Source: Rutpela maculata
Lineage: Eukaryota; Arthropoda; Insecta; Coleoptera; Cerambycidae
Reading direction: 5' to 3'
NCBI GenBank assembly: GCA_936432065.2
Contig: OW386291.2
Span: 21,863,821-21,927,820, forward strand
DNA: 64,000 nucleotides
Within the stretch, counting starts at the first letter, position 1. Every line of letters begins with the position of its first letter. Of this stretch, positions 11,091-23,866 are shown piece by piece. The notes beneath the pieces are model-generated. The model was given only the letters and a program-made list of their open reading frames with translations. It had not been told where the DNA came from and did not search any database. The position numbers and the translations under genes were made by a program.

Positions 11091-14000
11091 CTTATCTTTC
11101 ACTTGCATTTCCACAGCTGAATTCGGTAGTTCGTCCAAAATTTTCAAATTGTCCTCATCCAATTTCACACCAACCGTTTTGGTTTTGGTGGGTGTTATGG
11201 ACTTCTTTCCAAATTTAAATTTATCATTTTTATTCTTATTCTTGTGGAAGCTGGGAGATCCGAACAAAACATCAAATGTTGACTGATGCTTCTGGGATGG
11301 TTTTGTGTTGTTTTTACTCGCACTTTTATTCGATGACTTGACAATATTCTCAGTAGGTGGTTCAAATAGATCCTCATAATCACTCGAACCCGGAGAGTAT
11401 GGAGAGTCAAAGTCCAGATTAATCTCATCGATGGTATTCTGTGATCGGCTCTTTCTCGTACCAGATTTATTGTTTTTGTTTGGCATCGGCTTAATGGGTG
11501 TCGATTTAATGGCAGCTTTAGTTGGAGAAATCTTAACTGGGCTAGATTTTACTTGATTAGGCAGGACTATTCTTTGTGGGATAGATGAGGCCACGAGTGG
11601 GGGAGTGATGATTGTTGAATTCAAAATATTTATTCTAGATGGTGCCAGATTTGTGGAAATGGGAGTTGAAGTTATCATGGAAGTGGGTACAGAAGAAAAT
11701 GGCGTTGTTTGTGCCACCGGTTTAGACGTAGATAAAGATGGTTGTACTGTTTGGTTTATTACAACTCCTATTCTCTCTGGAGACTTTCCTAAGTTGGACT
11801 CGGGAGTTGCGTGAATACTGCTTTGAGAATCTGCGGGCTGAACATCAGCTATAGGTGGTGTAAGAGATTTAATTACATCCGGAGGTGGATTTGTCGCTTT
11901 TTCCAACAATTCAATTGCAGATCTACTATCGATATTATCAATATGATCATCTAGATTAATACTTGTATTTGACTGTGCTGTTTGCATAGGATCAGGAGTA
12001 GGCGATCTTGATTTTGTGGGTTCAAACGGATCATAAGCATCTGGAGAACTGGGAGGCGAGTTTGGTGGTTCTGGTGGTGTATTAGGACCCTTATGCAAGA
12101 CTTCATTTAATCTCGAACTGATTTCTTCTTGAACATCATCGTTAGTCTCCATATCGTCAGGCTCATGTAAAGGATTATTTATTGCACGTACTTGTGGAGG
12201 CTTTGCACTCAGGGAGAATTTGACTTGAGGTTCTGGGGGTGTCTTTGGACCCATGGAATAATTTACAGTTCTCTCTGGACTAGCTACTTGCTGAGAAGAA
12301 TCACATATGTTCTGCTGTACATTTCTGCTAACATTTTCGTTATCATTATTATCACTGTCACTCAGGACAATTATGTCTTTTGGCGATGGTGTAATCTCTT
12401 TGAATGGGGATCTTTCCAAGTCAATAATAGCAACTGGTTTTACTCCAGAAAGGTCCCTCCTATTTCTATTCTTCCTCCTTTTCTTTCTAATATCTTCCAT
12501 GTCTTTTTTCCTTCTGTCTCTAGTTGTCACATCTCTAACTTCATTTTCATTATTAAAGCTAACGCTAACTAAAATATTATCTCCTGAGGCAAAAACTTCT
12601 TTAGAGGGGGGTGGAGTGCGTTCCCTTTCACGTCTTCTCTTTTTTTGTCTCGTATCTGTAGTACTATCTTTGGTCCTCTTGTCATTTTTTCTTCTTTTAT
12701 CTTTCTTCTTTTTATTGGAATTATTCAACATAACAGTTAAATTTTCGTTTCTTAAGTTTTGCGAGGTGTCTATTAATCTCGGAGGTGTCCACGATGGTGA
12801 CACATGGTGAGGCTCTGGACTGTGGGACATTGATAGAGGAGTCCACTCCCTCCTGTTCCAACCACCTCTTTTTCTTCTTGGTGTTACTGACCTCGACCTT
12901 GGTCTGCTTCGACTTCTAGGTTTCTTTTTAGGTTTAGACCTTTCTCTTGATCTATTCCTTGCTTTTTTATCATATCTGCTAATGGAACGCTTCCTTTTTT
13001 TGGTTTTAGATCTCATTTTTCCCAGTGATCTAGACCTCGATCGCGATAATGATCTGTGGTGTGACCTAGGTCTTCTCTTCCTGGGCACTTTTTCTTTAGA
13101 AGCAGACTTTCTTCCTTTAGACAACGATCTGTGTCTTGATGGAGACCTTCGACTTTTTGTTGGAGATGGTCCTGCCACCCTAGGAGGTGACGTCTGAATC
13201 GGTGGCGTGTAAGATCTACTCCGGGACCTAGTTGGTGTGCGACGAACATCTCTTCCAAACTGATCTTTAACTATTTGGGGACGTGGTTTTTCTGCAATAA
13301 TAGCTCTGACATTGTACCTTTCAAGCTCTTTACGTTTTTCTCGTTTTCTTTCCTTTTTATTTTGTTCTCTGTCCTCTGGCGGCTTACTAGGAGTATGTTG
13401 CCGTACTGCACCTTCTTTATCCTTATCTCGGTAGTTACGTTCTTTATTATTTTTGCTTAATTTTTTAAACGAAGATTCTTTATTATTCGCTTCGTTTTCT
13501 TTATTACCACTCTTATCGTGATCACCAACCGCCTTCTCCTTATCTTTCTTTTTAGATTTCTTCTCTTCTCTCTCTTGCTTTCCATCTTCTGCATCCTTTT
13601 TGGGCTTTGCTTTTTTCTTCTCTTTTTCAGGTTCCTCTTGATTCTGTGTATCCTTATTTTTATCCACAATCTCCCCTTCTTCATAATCTTCGGGTCTGGT
13701 GAAATCTAGTTCAGATTCTTTAGCATTTATCTCCAAGGCATCTCCATCTGAAACAGTTTTAAGTTCATGTGACTCATCAAAGTCATTCCTATCTTCATCC
13801 GAAATTAATTCAGTATCCAAACCTTCAAGGCCCTGCCTAGCAGCTCTCTCATCTAAACAAGGAGTGTAGCTTCGTTCTTCTTCACTAATATCTTCAGTCA
13901 TGTGGTTAATATCTGATATAGCAAAACCATTGTTATCTTTTTTTACCACTGTTTCATCTTCGGAATCACTGTATAAACCTCCCAAAATACCTCCTATAAC

Positions 14001-15930
14001 TAATTTCTTAGCGGCTTCGCTTTGAGTTGTACTGTTTAATTCGTTTGCTGGAGGAGCTGATCCTTCTTCTATTGAATTATTTCCCTCGTCCTGTAATGTA
14101 TCATCTACTTTGGTTGAGTTTTCCAGTTGATATCCTTCTAATTGGTCTTCATCTATATTTCTATCAGAAGCATAATTTACCATTTCATCTACATGAGTTG
14201 AGGGACTATCTGGCATGAAACTTTCAGGAGCAGGGACATTTGGTGAAGAACTGATTTCTCCAACTTGATAGTCTTGTTGTGTTTGTGTATTATCCTCGGC
14301 AGATAAAGAAATATCAGTATGAAGTGCTACGCTTTTACTTTCTTTGGAGTAAATACTAAAGTTTGGACAACCATCGTCTGAATCTATATCTTCTGTATCT
14401 TTTAAAACATTAATGCTTTCCTTAGAATAGATGCTAGTATTTGGGCAACCATCTGTAGAATCATCATCATCATCATTATTTTTATTATCCGTTAAATTCG
14501 ATGACTGTATTGCACCAGATTGTATTTCCATTGATGAATGTGGTATTTCTGAAGCAGAATGTACCATATCTGATACAAATTCACTACTGAACCCTACTGT
14601 TGATGTTACAGTGGTTTCTTCTTTGTAATCTTCTTGGAACTTTTCTGGTTCCTGAACCTTCTCATCATCAATAACCATATCTGGTTCACTGTCATTGTTA
14701 TCGTCATCTGTGCCTGTATTGGGTGTGTTAGAAATTATTGGAGGAGATGGAGCTCTCAAATCACCATCATCAACTTTGCTGGTGCTTACAGTTTCAATGT
14801 CGCTATAAATATCAATTTCAGATTCACTGTTTGGCGTGTTTGTACCAGTGTTGTCTTCATCTTTATCCTTCTTTCCTTCAGTGTTTGCTTCATTTGAGGC
14901 GCACAAAGTTCTTTGTGTATAATCTTGCGGCACTTCATTTTGTTCTCTGCTCCCACCACCAAAACTTGAGGAACTTGTAGACTCCATTGTTGAAGTCGGA
15001 GTGGAATGATACTGGTCTAGACCATGGGAATGATAATTGTTAGTATTTCCTCTGTTAAAATTGGGAGTGTTTCCAGTATTTTGATTTTGATAAGAATTCG
15101 GCCTCTGCCTCGTATTTATATTTTGTTGGTTTACATCAATATAGTTATTGTTTTGGAATTTCCGTTGCTCAATTTTAAACCTACCACTAGAGTCAACTGA
15201 ATAAGATGAATTCCTTGAATGGAATTGTTCTTGGCTACTTAAAATGCTATCCAATAAATCTGTTGAACTTGAGACGGCCGGAGCTAGCACTGCCTTTCTC
15301 CTACTTATACTACGTAGAGCAGACAAATCGGAATGATTTGCAGCTCTTCTGATCAACATTTGTGGACCTGCCGAATAATTAGCTTCATCTTCATCTGAAA
15401 AGTAATCCAATTCACTATTCTGACCAAATAAATGTAAAGTTGGAATTCCAGCTTGATATCTCATGCCACCGAGAGTATTATTTGAGGAATTAGGAATTTT
15501 AACATCTGGTAAATTCTGAGCTACTGTTCTTGGAGCACAGATGCCCAATTGGGCAGCTAGCCTCTTTTTGACAGTTTTAGGTCTTGCTATTGGTCTACCT
15601 GCTCTTGCGGATCGTTTCCTAGATTTCTTATATTTTTTGTGCTTCGTTTGTCGTTTCCTTACAGCAACTGTGTCGCCAGTGGCCTCATCTATTTCATAAA
15701 CAGTTTTGTAACGAACCTCACGCCGCTTAGATTTCTTTTTTGCTTTCTTAGGCCTTCTACGAGAGTGCCTTGCTCTTGAGGTACTACTGGAAACTGTATT
15801 AACAAGTAGTAAATCGTCCAAACCAGATGTAGATGGATGTTCCAAGTGATCGTTATTTCGATAGTTTTGTTGGCGGTTATTTGCAATTTGACGTCTCACT
15901 CTCTCACTCTGCCTTGTACGAGGTATTAAT
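11091..15930 (-). CDS. PHRF1: PHRF1 homologue, exon 3: very long disordered RS-rich region
   Basis: A single 4840-base exon (about 1613 codons) with no stop, following the RING-PHD exon. Its start is Arg-rich, with a conserved basic block (KKRLAAQLGIC) typical of the segment after the PHD finger in this family. Long Ser/Asp/Glu-rich stretches follow, then a Lys/Glu-charged part and an RS-dipeptide domain (roughly 12850-13240) like those of splicing-linked proteins. Pro-rich segments with TPPEP motifs come next. It ends with ELPNSAVEMQVKDK just before an AAG|GTAAGT donor, the conserved lead-in to the C-terminal domain. The acceptor is TTGGCAG|ATTAATACC. RS and TPPEP motifs in this family link it to the phosphorylated RNA polymerase II tail; that is known from the family, not shown here. 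No functional breaks were seen. Confidence 0.95.
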
Positions 15931-16443
15931 CTGCCAATTAAAAATACGAGTTGTATGCTGTAATCTGGTAAAACTATTAACTATCAAGTTTACAATATTG
16001 CCTCACCTGGTTGGTTAATATAGTTTGGTGTGGGAAGATTTCCATAATGCTAGGTAAACTTTTAATGGGGGCTTTAATAAAAACAAGAACTTTCAAATCA
16101 AAATCAGCATCTTAAAACTGTTTGGCCTTTATAATTTTGACACTACTTCTAAAATTAATATAAGCTCCCACTAAAAGTTTAATTTTTTTTATTTAGGAAG
16201 TATTGCATATAGGCACACACAGAACAGAAAATGCATGCGAAAATATGTTCACAAAGACTATTTTTTCAGCAAAATCTGAAATAAACATTCTGTATATGAA
16301 GTTCATATAAAAATATATATGTAAAATTTATATCTCTGATTTAGTCTGAAATTAAACTATACATAATAAAGTAGCACGCCTCTGGAATATTGCAAATTTT
16401 CAAAGATATTTTGATGTTTAAAAATTTCTCAGTCAATATACCC
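15931..16443. other. Remainder of PHRF1 intron 2, left side
   Basis: AT-rich, with an acceptor tract just above 15931. No ORF, RNA or repeat recognised. Confidence 0.6.
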
Positions 16444-17804
16444 CCAGGGCATTAGAGACCATGCCTTTACCTGGAAAAATTCATGGTAGTTCTGGAGATG
16501 AGCTTACTTTACGTTTTTTGGAGCGCTGAATCCGAATTTTTAACTTCCCATCAAAAATTCCCACCGCAACCTCCTCAAAAATTTGAAAATAAAACCAAAA
16601 AACCGTTTTTTTTTTTCTTTTTTTTTTTTCGTTTTAGGAAAAAGATACCTAGAAATTCAGATAGACAAAATTTGCAACAAAAAAGGTCCTTTGGCATTTT
16701 AACGTTGAACGAAAGGGGAGTGCTAACATGCCTCGAAACATGGGTCTCAGCACCGGGGAGCTGTATGCGCCAAGTTACACGTCGGTTACGTTCTTTCAGT
16801 CAGGAATATTCTCGCATGAATTGTTGTACTCGAGGCACATGATGGAACATTTCAACCTGCCTCCCTTGCAGCTATGCGCGCCGTGACAGCCTTTTTTACA
16901 CCTAGCGGAGATAATCTTTAGAAATTTTGGTAGAGCAGGAGGATTCAAAGTAGTGACAGGAGAAAGTCCGTAACTGGTTTTTTTCCAGCCCAATTTTTTT
17001 GGCTCGATAACATTTCCTTGCCAAAGTTGGACTTGGTTCTCAATGAGTGTTGCGCAGCAGCAGCTTCAGTTGGAGCCCAAGAGGCAATGTTGTGTTTACT
17101 GTTGTACGCGGTCTTGATGAAACACTGATGTTTAAAACCATTCAAAGTCATGCGTTTTCATCCTTGCAACCATACAAATGAAGAAAAAATGATTGCCAGC
17201 TTTTGCGATAGCTTGTGGATCTGTATTTGAAGTCCGGAACAGCTGAGCGAGGGAATGCAAATCTGGGTTTTGGACGAGGACTTTGATCAATTGAAACAAT
17301 TTAAAGTCACATCAAGCAATTAAAATAATAAACAATATAAGTGAGGATAAAACGCCTAAGAAACTTTGATCGCCATCAACGGGTTGCTATCAATTCTCGA
17401 GCAGCATACAGGTGTCATGGATCGGGGGAAAAGGGAAGAGCCTCTAGACAACAGTATGCTAGCTCGAGGGGCGTGGCAGGGGAAGGCGTGATACCTAAAT
17501 GCACACGCGGCGCATGTTCCGGGATACACCTGCTCCCCTCTCGTTCGTCGTACATCAAAATGTCAAAAGGACTTTTTTTGTTATAACTTTTGTTTATTTT
17601 TTGAATGTCCGGGTATTTTTTCTCCAAAACGATAAAAAAAACTCAAAAACCAATTTTTTGGGTTTTCTTCTCTAAATTTCAGGGGGTTGCGGGGGAGAAT
17701 TTTGATGGGAAGTTAAAAATTTTGATTCAGCGAGCCAAAAAACAAAGTAAACCTATTTCCAGAACTACCATGAATTTTTCCAGGTAAAATTCTCTAATGC
17801 CTGG
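16444..17804 (-). mobile_element. DNA transposon relic with CCAGGCATTAGAGA ends and Cys-rich ORF remnant
   Basis: Terminal inverted repeats of about 150 bp: CCAGGGCATTAGAGA on the left, CCAGGCATTAGAGA on the inverted right, then CCTGGAAAAATTCATGGTAG in both. Inside, minus-strand fragments (17151-16796) read HNIASWAPTEAAAAQHSLRT, then a WKKTSYGLSPVTT segment and SARCKKGCHGAHSCKGG. I recognise this order from repeat-borne insect proteins. Frame breaks show it is dead. It lies in PHRF1 intron 2, same strand as the host gene. Confidence 0.6.
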
Positions 17805-18225
17805 AGTAATACTGCAAATAAAAATACAGATAGACTCAAAGTAAACTGATTAAGTTGGCAACAATTTGTATACTATACAGAATTTTAGGTTTAAATTGGT
17901 AAAGATATGTATTCTCAAATCACTTACACGTCGATTCATGAGACTCGATGATTAAAAATGGTGTTATTAGAACAAAAATTTAAATCAAAAAGCATATGAA
18001 AAAATAAAATATACTTATTATTAAAACAGAAACAAAGTACAATCAACTAGACAGATTACTGGATAACTTTATACCTGTGTCAAAAAATTACAAAATGAAC
18101 ACAATTTTTCGTACTTAAAACAAATTTTTTTAAATTTTGAATCAACTAAATTAGATTAATCCAAGAGGACTTATCAAAGATATCAACATTTAAAACAACT
18201 GAAATTAAGTCATAGAATAATTCAC
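17805..18225. other. Remainder of PHRF1 intron 2, right side
   Basis: AT-rich intron sequence ending at the exon 2 donor at 18225. Nothing recognised. Confidence 0.6.
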
Positions 18226-18983
18226 CTAGCTGACTGATTCCTGCGTCGTCCTTGCGCTCGTGGCCTCCCTACCGTCTCGGCATCATTTAAAAGTAGCTCA
18301 ATTTCAAACAATTCAATTTCTGAGTTGTACACATCATCAGGGGAACAATCATTACAAAACCAAGCACCTCCTGGTACTTCCTCTAGGGGTGGTGTTAAGC
18401 AATACAAATGAAATCCTAGATCACACCCATCACAGAGAAGCATTTGATCTTCGTTATCGCTTGTACCACATACCTCACAAAAAGTCGGATCCTCGACAAT
18501 ATCAACTTCGTGTTGAGGGGTTGGTCTCTCTATTGGTACTTGTCTTGTTACTTTACCATTGATATCTTTACGTACAAGAATCAAATTATATTCTTGCCGA
18601 TCTACAGGACACGTATTCATATTTTTCGACCATTCTTGGATACATTCCAAACAGAACGTGTGATCGCAAGACTCTGGTACACCGATTTCCTGTGTTTTGA
18701 ATGACAATAGGCAGATGGGACATTTTTCTGATTGCCCATCACTAGAGTCTGAATCGATATTATCTTGAATTTCCTTAGAGGTAGATTCCTGTTTAACTTT
18801 TGGAGGTAACTCTGCTTCTGGCTCCGAAAGATCCGTTTCCCACTGGCTACTTGAACTACCCTCGAAGCCTCGGTCAGAAATATCTGTATCAACATCTGAT
18901 TCACTCTCTATTCTACCCGTTCTCTTAGTTCTTTTAACAATTGTGGAGCCAGAATTATCAGAGTCTGTGTCACTTGTTACCCT
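18226..18983 (-). CDS. PHRF1: PHRF1 homologue, exon 2: RING finger and PHD finger
   Basis: PHRF1 is a nuclear protein thought to act as a RING-type E3 ubiquitin ligase and chromatin reader; that role is family knowledge. The exon (about residues 79-331 of the assembled protein) shows an acidic SD-rich leader. A C3HC4 RING follows at about 166-208 (CPIC, then CDHTFCLECIQEW, then CPVDR). A PHD finger follows at about 247-291 (FCEVCG, LLCDGCDLGFHLYCL, GAWFCNDC). All zinc ligands expected for both fingers are present. RING followed closely by PHD is the diagnostic PHRF1 order. The acceptor is TTTGCAG|AGGGTA. The donor GCTAG|GTGAAT leaves two bases of an Arg codon completed by the next exon at 15930. 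The next exon continues with LIPRTRQSERVRRQ, which confirms the splice. Confidence 0.95.
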
Positions 18984-19294
18984 CTGCAAAATAAAAATAG
19001 AATTGCAGTATTAACGTCTTCGATTTACTTCATTAATGCTTACTAAATGTATTTATTTTTTGTCTTATTTTTCTAATAAAAGGTAAAAACACATAGACTA
19101 TAAGAAGTAATATTTATATTAAATTCCTATAGGAAAATTTAATGTGAAATGGGATTTTCAACAAATCACAAATCATTGACACTGATTAGTGTTAAAAACA
19201 TAAAAACCATAATTTTTTTAAATAAAGACGTTTATTTAACTTCTTAACTTTCCTTATTGTGTTTTCGTAATAAATAATAAAAAATCTCTATACA

Positions 19295-20715
19295 TCTCTC
19301 GAACTCCTACGAAGACAGATAGTACAACTGAGAACCAAGGATCAAATAAAATAGAGTGTAATTCCACTGCAGCAAATACCCAAAAGAGACCAAGATCGGA
19401 TTCTAGTCCTGGGATACTTGAACGTCAAAAAATTAGAAAACAAAGCTTAGTCGAAGACAAAGGCCAGGGTTGTATAAAGATTGCAGAAAATGACATCCAT
19501 AGGTTGGGTGAGTCACAGGGTAAATCGAATCAACCTGGAATTATAGAGGAAAACTATAGAAAACCATCGGCAGAGGCACTGTTGAACAGTATTTTAAAGT
19601 CCCTGGAGGAAATACAGGAATCCACTATTAATGAACCAGAATCAATTACTAAGGAAGAGTTAAAAAAGATAAGGCTAGCAACTTTTAACATCGGTAAAAT
19701 AGTGACCATCATGGCTTACAATATGGGACAAATGGAGAGAGAAAATTTTAAAATTGATCAACCTTCAGAGGGAAATAAATTAATTACTGGATTAGATAGA
19801 AATAAAAACTGTTCAGATATAGTACCAGTAAGTCACCAACCGCAAGAAAGAATAAAACAAAAAACCTATAGCGATATTGCTGCCATTACAATAAATTCCA
19901 ACAAGGGCAACCAAGACAAAACAAAAGAATGGAAAACACCTCCTCAGATAAAAAAACATGAAACTGTAATAAGAATCAAGGACCAAACTGACTCAAATAA
20001 GGTGCTTAGCGAATTAAAGCAGTCAATCAATGTAAACCAAGTGGATGGAGCATTTAAAAGTGTGAGAAAGTTACAAAGAGGAGGAGTAGTTATAGAATGC
20101 CAAAATGAAAATCAACAGAAGAAATTGAACGAAGCATTAGCTGACAAGGTCGATTTTCAGTTAAAAGAAACCCAGAATACAGACCCTATGTTCCTAGTAA
20201 CGGGTATCGAAAAGGGCTATGAACCGGAAGACTTCATTGACGAATTAATAGCACAGAATCCTGAAATCATTAACGCGTTTGGAGAAGAAGTAAAACTATC
20301 ATTAAAATATGTAACAAAGAAAGACTGCCAAAACAAAAGGAAGGAAAATTGGGTATTACAAACTAAACCGGAAATATTCAAATGGATTATAAGAAATGAC
20401 AGAATGAGTTTTGATCTAACAAAAGCCTATATACAAGAGTATACAAACTTAGCACTTTGTTTCAAGTGCTGCAACTTTGGTCATGTTGCCAAATATTGCA
20501 ATAGTAAGAGTTGCTGTCACAAATGTGGTAATGATCATGAAGGGGGGCAATGCGAAAGCAATGAACTAGACTGTCCAAATTGTAAAAGATTAAGATTGAT
20601 TGATAGAAGACACTCAGCCAGAGACCGAAAATGTCCTGCTTACCTCCAAAGGTTAGAAAAACATAGACACTATACTAATTTCACAACAGAGGAAAATTTT
20701 TTACCCAAAGTTTAA
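19295..20715 (+). CDS. LINE ORF1, Gag-like nucleic-acid-binding protein (5'-truncated)
   Basis: Open from the 5' end of the element (no ATG; the frame before 19504 reads through KRPRSDSSPG) to TAA at 20715. The N-terminal half is charged and likely disordered. The C-terminal half has zinc knuckles: LCFKCCNFGHVAKYC, CHKCGNDHEGGQC and CPNCKRL. CCHC knuckles in ORF1 are the mark of Jockey- and CR1-related LINEs, where the protein coats the element RNA. No internal stop. Confidence 0.8.
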
Positions 20716-20768
20716 CAAACACGGTCCCAAACCTGGATGCTACAAAACAGTCACAAAACAAATCAGCC

Positions 20769-23533
20769 TTGGTATTAAAATTCCTTTACACTAACATAGC
20801 ATCACTACCAGCTAAACTTCAAGAATTTCTAACTGTAGTTACCGACACAGATCCAACGGTGATATTAGTTGCGGAAACGTGGCTGTCACAAAGCATCCCG
20901 GACACCTTAGTGAGCATACCAAATTACAAAATTTTCAGATGCGACCGGCAAACGGGAAGAGGCGGAGGTGTCTGTATATATGTTAAGGAATCTCTTGGCA
21001 GCGACATTTTACGGACGAAAGTGTTTGAGAATTATACAACTCCGGTCGAATCAATCTGGGTAGAAATAAGGCTCAGGGATTTGGTTTTCAACACAGCTTG
21101 TATCTATAGACCTCCAAGCCTATCAAAAGCAGACGATGAACCATTATTGACCGTACTAACAGAAACGGGCTCGAACCTAGAAAACCTATTTATATTCGGA
21201 GACTTCAACTATCCTACGCTGGATTGGAACAACCCTACGCTCTCAGAAAATAACTCAGCGGCTGACATATTTATGAATGCATTCCTGTCAAACAGCCTCG
21301 TTCAACATATAAAACAACCCACACGCTTCAGGCACAACAACAGACCCTCGACCCTAGACTTGCTGTTTACCTCGGATGAAGAACTTGTCTCTACCATGGA
21401 GTATCATGCTCCAATTGGTCTGAGTGACCACCTAGTTATTGTTGTAACCTCTCAAGTTATGTGCAATATAAACTTAGATAGATCATTTCCAAAGAAGAAC
21501 TTCAGGTTAGGAAATTACAATGAAATCGACCAACACTTCCACAATACGTCTGTGCCATTGACAAATATAAATGAGAGCTGGATTACATTTCTCGGGGAAG
21601 TAAATTACTGCATGGATCAGTTTATCCCAGAATATAATATTAAAAAGTCCAAATCAAAACCATGGATCACTTCTGAGCTAAGAAATTTGATTAACAAAAA
21701 AAGGAAATGTTGGCATAAGTACTGGTTTTCGAATTCACAAGAGGATTATTATGCATATAGACTCAGCTGCAATAAAGTCTCAACTGAAATAAAAAATGCC
21801 AAGTCAAGATATGAACATGAGCTAGTTGATCATAAAAGTAATAAGCGTTTCTACAGATACGTCAAAAGTACTCTGCAATCTAGAGTCAGCACGCCTGTTT
21901 TATGTGATGGCAACGGGGATTTAGTAAGCAATCCTGAAGCAGTAGCTAACATGTTTGCAAAGGAATTCACGAAAAGCTTTGGTGTGGAACCCATGAACAA
22001 TCTTCCAGATATTCTTCACAGCCCAAAAGTAGCAAACTCTCTTACTATGGTAGACATAACAGAAAACAAGGTAATAAGTGCTCTCAAGGGCATTAAACTG
22101 GACTGTAGCCCAGGACCAGATGATATACATCCAGCATTCCTTGTGAACACCCCTTCAGTAGTGGGCCATTTGACAAGTCTTATGAGAATGTCATTAGAGG
22201 AAGGAAAAATACCAAACCAATGGAAAACGTCCACTATCATCCCAATATATAAAAAAGGCAGCAAATTCGATCCCGGAAACTACAGGCGAGTAAGCCTAAC
22301 CTCCATACCTTGCAAGATGATGGAAAAAATTTTGGTAGAGGAACTTACTACATTTTTCCTTGAAAACAAAGTGATATCTAAGAAACAACATGGGTTTCTT
22401 CCCGGTAGATCAACAGTATCAAATCTGCTGGAGTGCGTTAATTCCTGGACTTTGTCAGAGGATAGAAATGAACCAGTAGACATAATCTATCTCGACTTCA
22501 AGAAAGCCTTTGACCAGGTTCCTCACAATAGACTGATTCAAAAGTTGGAATTTTATGGCATACGAGGAAATTTATTAAGTTGGATCGAGGATTTTTTATC
22601 TGGCAGAAGCGGTAGAGTGAGAATTGAGGGAGAATTATCGGATAGCTACCAAATGACAAGTGGAGTCCCGCAAGGTTCTGTGCTGGGCCCCGTCCTATTT
22701 AATGTCTACATTAGTGACCTTATAGTAGGGCTAAAATCCGACATATCTATGTTTGCCGATGACACTAAAATATACAACAATCCACTAACTCACTACCAGC
22801 AGATAGTTGTTGACTTACAGAGAATCGAAGAATGGTGTACTCTTTGGAAGCTGGCTCTTAACGAAAATAAGTGCTCGGTTATTCATGTGGGCTCAAAAAA
22901 CCCCTGTCATCAGTTTTTACTAAATAACACACCAATTAAAAATGTAGAGCTACAAGAAGACCTAGGAGTCACCATAAGTCAAGATCTAAAATGGGCACCT
23001 CATATAGGAAAAATCATAAAAAAGGCAAACTCAGTCACCTATATGGTCTCTCGAGCTTTAGGAACATCTCACCGGAACTCCTTGAAAAAATATATAAAAT
23101 CTATATTAGGCCAATGCTTGAATACGCGGCACCAGTATGGAACCCATATTTCGTAAAAGACATTCATGCACTAGAACAAACCCAAAGACGGATTACCAAA
23201 CTCTCTCCTGCAATTTGTCACCTAACTTACGAACAGCGCCTCAAAAAACTACACTTGACAACACTAATAGATAGGAGGCTCCGTGGTGACCTAATAGAAA
23301 CCTACAAAATACTTCATGGGCATTATTCAATTGATCTTCAAATTTTCTCACTAAACACGGATAGAAGACTAAGGGGACATAACTACAAACTAGTTAGGAA
23401 CAAATTTCATAAACTATGCCGCCAGCACTTCCTCTCTAACAGAGTAAATAGGGACTGGAACTCTCTATCAAATGACTGTGTTTGTGCAGTGTCAACGAAC
23501 TCATTTAAGAACTGCTATGACTCTTCCCATTAA
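20769..23533 (+). pseudogene. LINE ORF2, endonuclease-reverse transcriptase with one frameshift
   Basis: The N-terminal AP-endonuclease domain shows LYTNIASLPAKLQEF, VAETWL, GRGGGVCIYV, FGDFNYPTLDW and LSDHLVI. The reverse transcriptase shows IYLDFKKAFDQVPHNRL, SGVPQGSVLGPVLFN and MFADDTKI (the catalytic ADD). The frame opened at 20769 ends at 23156. The homologous C-terminus (ISPELLEKIYKIYIRPMLEY onward) continues in another frame from about 23050 to 23533. One small indel between about 23040 and 23070 therefore breaks the gene. No ATG is seen at the start; a stop-reinitiation or lost start is possible. All catalytic motifs are intact. Confidence 0.85.
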
Positions 23534-23866
23534 TATTCTAAGCTAATTAAAAGTTTAAACAGCTTCGCTGCCTAACTTATGATGATAATAATAATAAATA
23601 ATAATAATAAAAAATCTCTATACATAATTATTGTTAATCCTTAGCCTAATTGTTTTATAAAAAAATATATTCATATTTTGTCAACAAAATTACTTCAAAT
23701 TAATTAATGTTAAAAGTACTAAAAAAAAAAAAAAAAAATTTAGGATATTTTGATAGGATTTTCAGGACATGCACATTGCACAATTGTACATCTCGGGAGT
23801 CAAGATTGATAGTAACAATTGTGAAATAATATTATTCTTTTCAAAAAAAAATAATACGAGAGTGTA

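Larger units (their letters stand above)
19295..23600 (+). mobile_element. Near full-length non-LTR retrotransposon (Jockey/CR1-type LINE)
   Basis: A two-ORF LINE flanked by a direct repeat ending in AATAAAAAATCTCTATACAT at 19275-19294 and at 23603-23622. This is a clear target-site duplication of about 20 bp. The 3' end is a GATGATAATAATAATAA tail. The 5' end enters ORF1 in an open frame without an ATG, so the copy is slightly 5'-truncated. It lies in PHRF1 intron 1, antisense to the host. Confidence 0.9.

Noticed and set aside
12192..14980. Several plus-strand ORFs opposite PHRF1 exon 3
   Set aside because: They are antisense shadows of the long low-complexity exon; hydrophobic and Cys-rich strings come from reversed Ser/Asp/Glu codons.
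16603..16629. Poly-T run as a Pol III terminator
   Set aside because: No A or B box upstream; it is a homopolymer in a transposon arm.
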